From Deltaproteobacteria bacterium (lineage in GTDB: Bacteria > Desulfobacterota > Binatia > UBA9968), in the NCBI GenBank assembly GCA_020027655.1, contig JAHKKJ010000181.1:1-7067 (forward strand): DNA of 7,067 nt, written 5' to 3'. The translations under genes were made by a program, and so were the position numbers. This document shows, piece after piece, positions 4,996 through 7,067 of this stretch; position 1 is the first letter of the stretch; every line of letters starts with the position of its first letter. The notes under the pieces are model-generated. The model was not told where the DNA came from and made no database searches. It saw only the letters and a list, made by a program, of their open reading frames with translations.

Positions 4996-5301
4996 CTAGC
5001 CGTTCTTCTGCCAAAACTTGCCCAGCCAGCTACTCTCGTCTTTGCCCGCCACTGCTTCCAGCTCGCCGGCGTCCAACCAGATGCCGTTGCATCCCGTGCA
5101 TTGGTCGATCTCAATCTTCTGAAAGCTTCTCGCTTTCAAAGGCTCGCCGCACTTCGGGCAGCGCATATGGCAAGTCTTTTGAAGCGACTCCTTAGTCTCA
5201 GCTTCTTCCTTCGCCTTTAGCTTGGCGAGCAACTCTCTTTCCTTTTTCACGAAGTATTCGTCTTCTTGCGCCTTTTTTCTTTCATCCCACTTGTTCGCCA
5301 T
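4996..5301 (-). CDS. Small zinc-ribbon (zf-TFIIB) protein with charged N-terminal helix
   Basis: A 101-residue protein. Residues 6-42 are almost all Lys, Glu, Arg, Ala and Leu and should form a long charged helix or coiled coil. Residues 48-86 are a zf-TFIIB domain: CPKCGEPLK (48-56), then IDQCTGCNGIWLDAGELEAV (65-84), with Cys48, Cys51, Cys68 and Cys71 as zinc ligands and the family's GIWLDAGEL signature. An extra Cys44 lies just before the first pair. Domains of this type are common in small bacterial proteins of unknown role, so I give no function beyond zinc binding and probable contact with nucleic acid or protein. AGGAGGG (5308-5314) lies 6 bases before the ATG. A good promoter in the gap after leuD suggests expression separate from the leu genes. 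Confidence 0.87.
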   Translation of the reverse strand: MANKWDERKKAQEDEYFVKKERELLAKLKAKEEAETKESLQKTCHMRCPKCGEPLKARSFQKIEIDQCTGCNGIWLDAGELEAVAGKDESSWLGKFWQKNG

Positions 5302-5327
5302 AATTAACCCTCCTAAGGATGCATCTT

Positions 5328-5355
5328 ATTAAATCGTGTCCGGAACCAGTATCAA
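5328..5355 (-). promoter_or_regulatory. Sigma-70-type promoter for the zinc-ribbon gene
   Basis: On the transcribed strand, TTGATA (5350-5355; 5 of 6) is followed after 16 bp by TTTAAT (5328-5333; 5 of 6). The start site would be near 5321, giving a leader of about 20 bases that holds the AGGAGGG site. It lies in the 108-bp gap after leuD. Confidence 0.5.
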
Positions 5356-5409
5356 CTCGAAAGTGTTAAGAAAAGAAATTAGGATCTGCGGCCAAGGAGA
5401 AACCGGATT

Positions 5410-6024
5410 TCAGCTGGCAAAGCGACTCATGTAGGGCAACGTAGACGCTGTCTTCCTGACCTGTTCGAGATTGGCCCGCAGCATGGTGGTGGAGTCCCAT
5501 GAGCCGGTCGTAAGCGCATTGCGATAGGTCTCGGGTAAATCGATGGCGATCTTGTGATTGCCATATGAAAGAGTTTTGCTTTCCAGATCGACTGTGTATT
5601 CGGTCCGCGGGTTTTCCTCGACGCTTTTCATCAACTGTTCGATCTCCTTTGCGCTCACCGTAACTGTGGGAACCCCCATGATCGTGCAATTACCGGCAAA
5701 AATCGCTGCGAAGGATTCGCCGACGATGGCTTGGATGCCGAACCGATACAGCGCCTGCGGCGCGTGCTCGCGAGAAGAGCCGCAACCGAAATTCTTGTTT
5801 ACGAAGAGGATCGAAGCGCCCTTGTATTCCGGATCGTTCAACGGATGGTCTTTTTTCTTGCCCGACCCATCGAAGCGCTCATCAAAAAACGGATAGTCCC
5901 CCATGCGCGCGAACGTCACTTCCTTCAAATAGCGGGCTGGGATGATCCGGTCCGTATCGATGTCGTTGCCTCTGATGGGAACCGCTGTGCCGGCGATTTT
6001 CGTGACCTTAACAATTTCGCTCAT
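5410..6024 (-). CDS. leuD: 3-isopropylmalate dehydratase small subunit
   Basis: A 204-residue protein, matching the usual LeuD length of about 200. It is the swivel domain of the aconitase-type isopropylmalate isomerase, which converts 2-isopropylmalate to 3-isopropylmalate in leucine synthesis as a heterodimer with LeuC in the cytoplasm. Visible signatures are GNDIDTDRIIPARYL (19-33), the substrate-loop motif NFGCGSSREHAPQAL (78-92), and IVGESFAAIFAGNC (100-113). The C-terminal LTTGSWDSTTMLRAN is also typical of LeuD. The frame extends to an upstream ATG at 6060, but that would run into leuC and adds nothing conserved. The ATG at 6024 has GAGGAA (6027-6032) just ahead. Only 10 bp separate it from the leuC stop, so the two are one transcript and probably translationally coupled. 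Confidence 0.95.
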   Translation of the reverse strand: MSEIVKVTKIAGTAVPIRGNDIDTDRIIPARYLKEVTFARMGDYPFFDERFDGSGKKKDHPLNDPEYKGASILFVNKNFGCGSSREHAPQALYRFGIQAIVGESFAAIFAGNCTIMGVPTVTVSAKEIEQLMKSVEENPRTEYTVDLESKTLSYGNHKIAIDLPETYRNALTTGSWDSTTMLRANLEQVRKTASTLPYMSRFAS

Positions 6025-6026
6025 GA

Positions 6027-6032
6027 TTCCTC
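6027..6032 (-). promoter_or_regulatory. Ribosome binding site fixing the leuD start
   Basis: GAGGAA lies within the 10-bp space between the leuC stop and the leuD ATG, with GAGG 4 bases before the ATG. It supports 6024 over the in-frame ATG at 6060. Confidence 0.6.
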
Positions 6033-6034
6033 GC

Positions 6035-7067
6035 TCAATGATACTCGCGCACGTCGACAACCTTGCCGTTCAAAGCCGCTGCCGCGACCATCGCCGGACT
6101 CATGAGCAAAGTACGCCCTTCGGGACTCCCTTGGCGGCCGATGAAATTACGGTTCGACGACGAAGCGGAAATTTCGCGGCCAATCAGCTTGTCGGGATTC
6201 ATTCCCAGGCACATCGAGCAGCCCGCGTCACGCCATTCGAATCCGGCGTCCTTGAAAATCTCGTGGAGCCCTTCTCGCTCGGCAAGTTTCTTAACTTCAG
6301 CCGAACCTGGAACTACCAGGGCGCGAATCCCGGACTTAACCTTCCTACCTTTGGCGATCTTTGCGGCCGCGCGCAGATCGGTGATACGCGAATTGGTACA
6401 AGAGCCGATGAACGCCACATTGATCGGCGTCCCGAGTATCGGTGCTCCAGGGTGCCAACCCATGTGCTCGTAGGCCTTTCTGGCTCCCTCCGGGTCGGAG
6501 TATTCCTCTGGTTTGGGAAGTTTTTCGGAGATACCCACCGCTTGCCCTGGATTGATCCCCCAGGTCACGGTAGGTTCAATGTCCTTTCCTTCAAAGCTCA
6601 CTACATCGTCATACTTCGCATCGGAATCCGACGCCACCGACCTCCAGTAAGCTACCGCGCGGTCGAATGCTTTACCGATCGGAGCATATGCCCGACCTTT
6701 GAGGTAGTCGAAGGTCATCTGATCGGGATTAACGTAGCCGACCAAAGCACCCCCTTCGATGCTCATGTTGCAGACCGTCATCCGTTCTTCCATGTTCATC
6801 TTGTCCAGGACTGCACCACCGTACTCGTAGGCGAAGCCTTTCCCACCGCCAATACCCAATCGCCGTATAATACTTAGGATCACGTCCTTGGCGTAGACGC
6901 CGGTCCCAAGGACGCCGTTGACACTGATCCGGCGCACCTTGAGCTTATCCATCGCCAGGGTTTGCGTGGCCAAAACGTCACGCACCTGGCTGGTTCCAAT
7001 CCCGAAGGCAAGCGTCCCAAACGCGCCGTGCGTGCTGGTGTGGCTATCGCCGCAAGCGAGCGTCATT
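6035..7067 (-). CDS. leuC: 3-isopropylmalate dehydratase large subunit (5' partial)
   Basis: The last 343 residues of LeuC are present. The visible part opens inside the conserved CGDSHTSTHGAFG motif, so the Met at 7064-7066 is internal and about 125 N-terminal residues lie beyond the edge. The three 4Fe-4S cluster cysteines are Cys223 (in FIGSCTNSRITD), Cys283 and Cys286 (in DAGCSMCLGMNPD). Their 60-residue and 3-residue spacing equals that of E. coli LeuC (347, 407, 410). The substrate-binding SSSNRNFIGRQGSPEGRT (303-320) and LMSPAMVAAAALNGKV (321-336) are intact. It forms the catalytic subunit of isopropylmalate isomerase with the adjacent LeuD. The SSSNRNFxGRQGSPxGRTLLMSPAM wording is the form I associate with cyanobacteria and several environmental phyla more than with enterobacteria. 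leuA and leuB are not in the window. Confidence 0.95.
   Translation of the reverse strand, partial: MTLACGDSHTSTHGAFGTLAFGIGTSQVRDVLATQTLAMDKLKVRRISVNGVLGTGVYAKDVILSIIRRLGIGGGKGFAYEYGGAVLDKMNMEERMTVCNMSIEGGALVGYVNPDQMTFDYLKGRAYAPIGKAFDRAVAYWRSVASDSDAKYDDVVSFEGKDIEPTVTWGINPGQAVGISEKLPKPEEYSDPEGARKAYEHMGWHPGAPILGTPINVAFIGSCTNSRITDLRAAAKIAKGRKVKSGIRALVVPGSAEVKKLAEREGLHEIFKDAGFEWRDAGCSMCLGMNPDKLIGREISASSSNRNFIGRQGSPEGRTLLMSPAMVAAAALNGKVVDVREYH

Noticed and set aside
5942..6877. A 311-codon open frame on the + strand across leuC and the leuC-leuD junction
   Set aside because: It is antisense to the strongly conserved LeuC and LeuD proteins, has no recognisable domain, and is explained by codon bias of the opposite strand.
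1..7067. Integrated element suggested by the excisionase-type protein
   Set aside because: No integrase, transposase, tRNA target or attachment repeats are visible, and the flanking genes are ordinary chromosomal metabolism genes.

Overview
The window reads as ordinary chromosomal DNA from an uncultured, probably Gram-negative and respiring soil or sediment bacterium. Most of it looks to be about half GC (short stretches I counted gave 45-54%). It carries class III CoA-transferase, hemerythrin-like, cupin, exported-methyltransferase and LeuC/LeuD genes. That mix would suit a deltaproteobacterium-like lineage (Binatia or similar), but this is inference from protein style and no marker gene is present. 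I see no tRNA, rRNA, CRISPR array, transposase or phage module.

Left part, + strand (1-1531). The window opens inside a chimeric reading frame: a heme-binding cytochrome-type segment (about 66% GC by hand count) runs in frame into the C-terminal part of a nitrilase-superfamily enzyme (about 54% GC). The nitrilase catalytic residues are absent. After a short AT-rich gap come a small cupin and a small protein that looks like a dimeric alpha-beta barrel (EthD/Dabb-like), probably co-transcribed.

Middle part, - strand (1597-3807). In transcription order: a small excisionase-type helix-turn-helix protein, a CaiB/BaiF (class III) CoA-transferase, and a hemerythrin HHE protein. Between the last two lies a roughly 123-bp imperfect palindrome that looks like a dispersed REP/MITE-like element. 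A perfect 16-bp palindrome sits just upstream of the CoA-transferase ribosome binding site and is a good operator candidate.

Right part, - strand (4037-7067). In transcription order: leuC (5' end beyond the window), leuD 10 bp behind it, a small zinc-ribbon (zf-TFIIB) protein with its own strong-looking promoter, a SAM-dependent methyltransferase fold preceded by a signal peptide and a good promoter, and a 77-codon remnant of the N-terminus of a CstA-type carbon starvation transporter. leuC and leuD together encode isopropylmalate isomerase for leucine synthesis. The other genes are not obviously linked to leucine metabolism.

No complete new multi-gene system is visible. The most notable items are the two gene-fusion junctions (cytochrome/nitrilase and truncated CstA), the exported methyltransferase, the long palindromic repeat and the palindrome ahead of the CoA-transferase. 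No gap between genes exceeds 300 bp.
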